Origin: CAZADA01 sp964526675
GTDB taxonomy: Bacteria > Pseudomonadota > Alphaproteobacteria > Caulobacterales > Maricaulaceae
Direction: 5' to 3'
NCBI GenBank assembly: GCA_964526675.1
Contig: CAZGLY010000013.1
Location: 1 to 64,000 of the forward strand
Length of the DNA: 64,000 bases
The notes beneath the pieces were generated by a model, which was not told the DNA's origin, made no database searches, and saw nothing but the letters and a program-made list of their open reading frames with translations. Positions 63,326 to 64,000 of the stretch are shown piece after piece. The position numbers were made by a program, and so were the translations under genes. The stretch's first letter is position 1; each line of letters starts with the position of its first letter.

Positions 63326-64000
63326 CTAAACAGCTTCAAACAAACCGGCCGCGCCTTGGCCGCCGCCGACGCACATGGTCACGACGCCGTATTTCGCGTT
63401 GCGGCGCTTCATCTCCATCAGGATGTGGCCGGTGCAGCGCGCGCCGGTCATGCCGTAGGGGTGGCCAATGGAGATGGAGCCGCCGTTCACATTGTACTTT
63501 TCGTTGTCGATCTTGAGCTCGTCACGGCAGTAAAGGCATTGGCTGGCGAAAGCTTCGTTCAGCTCCCACAGGTCAATGTCGTCGACGGTCAGGCCGTGGC
63601 GCTCCAGCAGACGCGGCACGGCTTTGACCGGACCGATGCCCATCTCGTCCGGCTCGACGCCCGCCGCGGCGAAGCCCTTGAACCGGCCGAGCGGCTCCAG
63701 CCCGCGCTTCTCGGCTTCCGCGGCCTCCATGACGACCAAGGCCGCCGCGCCGTCGCCCAGCTGCGAGGCGTTGCCGGCGGTGATGTAGATCCCCTCTTTG
63801 ATGGTCTGGCCGTTCGCGAACACCGGCTTCAGGCCTTGCAGGTCCGCCAACGTGGTCTGGGGACGGTTCGATTCATCGCGGTCGACGGTGTGCTCCACCA
63901 TCGAGGTTTCGCCCGTGGCTTTGTCGAACTTGGCCCACTGGACCGTCAGCGGCACGATCTCCTCGTCATACACCCCGGCGTCTTGCGCCGCGGCGGTGCG
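63326..64000 (-). CDS. acetyl-CoA C-acyltransferase (thiolase), C-terminal part (cut by window end)
   Basis: At least 224 residues of a thiolase-family enzyme; the start lies beyond the window. Visible blocks: DGAAALVVMEAAEAEKRGLEP, LWELNEAFASQCLYCRDEL, NVNGGSISIGHPYGMTGAR (catalytic His in GHPYGMTG) and MCVGGGQGAAGLFE (Cys of the CVGGGQG motif). The N-terminal nucleophile Cys is outside the window. Condensing or degradative direction cannot be told. It may form an operon with the isochorismatase-fold gene 29 bp downstream. Confidence 0.93.
   Translation of the reverse strand, partial: RTAAAQDAGVYDEEIVPLTVQWAKFDKATGETSMVEHTVDRDESNRPQTTLADLQGLKPVFANGQTIKEGIYITAGNASQLGDGAAALVVMEAAEAEKRGLEPLGRFKGFAAAGVEPDEMGIGPVKAVPRLLERHGLTVDDIDLWELNEAFASQCLYCRDELKIDNEKYNVNGGSISIGHPYGMTGARCTGHILMEMKRRNAKYGVVTMCVGGGQGAAGLFEAV

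Overview
This window is a dense, high-G+C stretch of alphaproteobacterial chromosome. The gene set points to the Caulobacterales/Maricaulales/Parvularculales neighbourhood: a TipF-like degenerate EAL protein, a CIRCE-controlled groESL operon, a methionine synthase split into two genes, and a type II secretion (T2SS) operon next to a TonB receptor and a giant acidic lipoprotein, the arrangement I recall for the Caulobacter elpS locus. This placement is inferred from gene content; no rRNA or tRNA gene was seen. About 55 protein genes fill the window. Little of it looks mobile: there is no insertion sequence, integrase, phage module or CRISPR array.

Layout. 1-0.9 kb: start of groEL, groES, and a promoter overlapped by CIRCE. 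1-4.1 kb: NYN-domain protein, TipF-like protein, HAD phosphatase. 4.2-12.3 kb: SppA peptidase, then leucine catabolism (mccB, a VOC protein, two NTF2-like secreted proteins and mccA in one operon, with ivd divergent). 12.8-19.8 kb: ElpS-like secreted lipoprotein preceded by a Pho-box-like site, a TonB-dependent receptor and a small lipoprotein. 20-32.1 kb: complete gspCDEFGHIJKLMN, mostly with 4-bp overlaps, ending in an extra lipoprotein gene. 32.1-40 kb: SIMPL lipoprotein, free-methionine-sulfoxide reductase, and three S9 peptidase genes, one of which has lost its catalytic Ser and His. 40-43.7 kb: EttA and the phospholipid-trafficking proteins MlaC and MlaA. 43.8-49.6 kb: methionine cycle operon (ArsR-methyltransferase regulator, metF, split metH). 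49.6-57 kb: membrane protein, RimB-RimK fusion, fasciclin protein, DUF262 protein without a recognisable HNH domain, DsbA-fold isomerase, QueE, phosphatase. 56.9-64 kb: gamma-glutamyltranspeptidase, P1-family peptidase, a C5 DNA methyltransferase-vsr-small ORF unit, DUF938 methyltransferase, an isochorismatase-fold protein lacking its nucleophile, and a thiolase cut by the window end.

The most coherent system is at 12.6-32.1 kb. A lipoprotein with an Asp run directly after its lipidated Cys (an inner-membrane retention or Lol-avoidance signal, as in T2SS-secreted pullulanase) sits beside a TonB receptor and a full T2SS, behind a phosphate-starvation-type promoter element. This suggests a phosphate-scavenging surface or secretion module. 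The second is the methionine regulon, where an operator-like dyad covers the -10 and the start codon of its own ArsR-methyltransferase gene.
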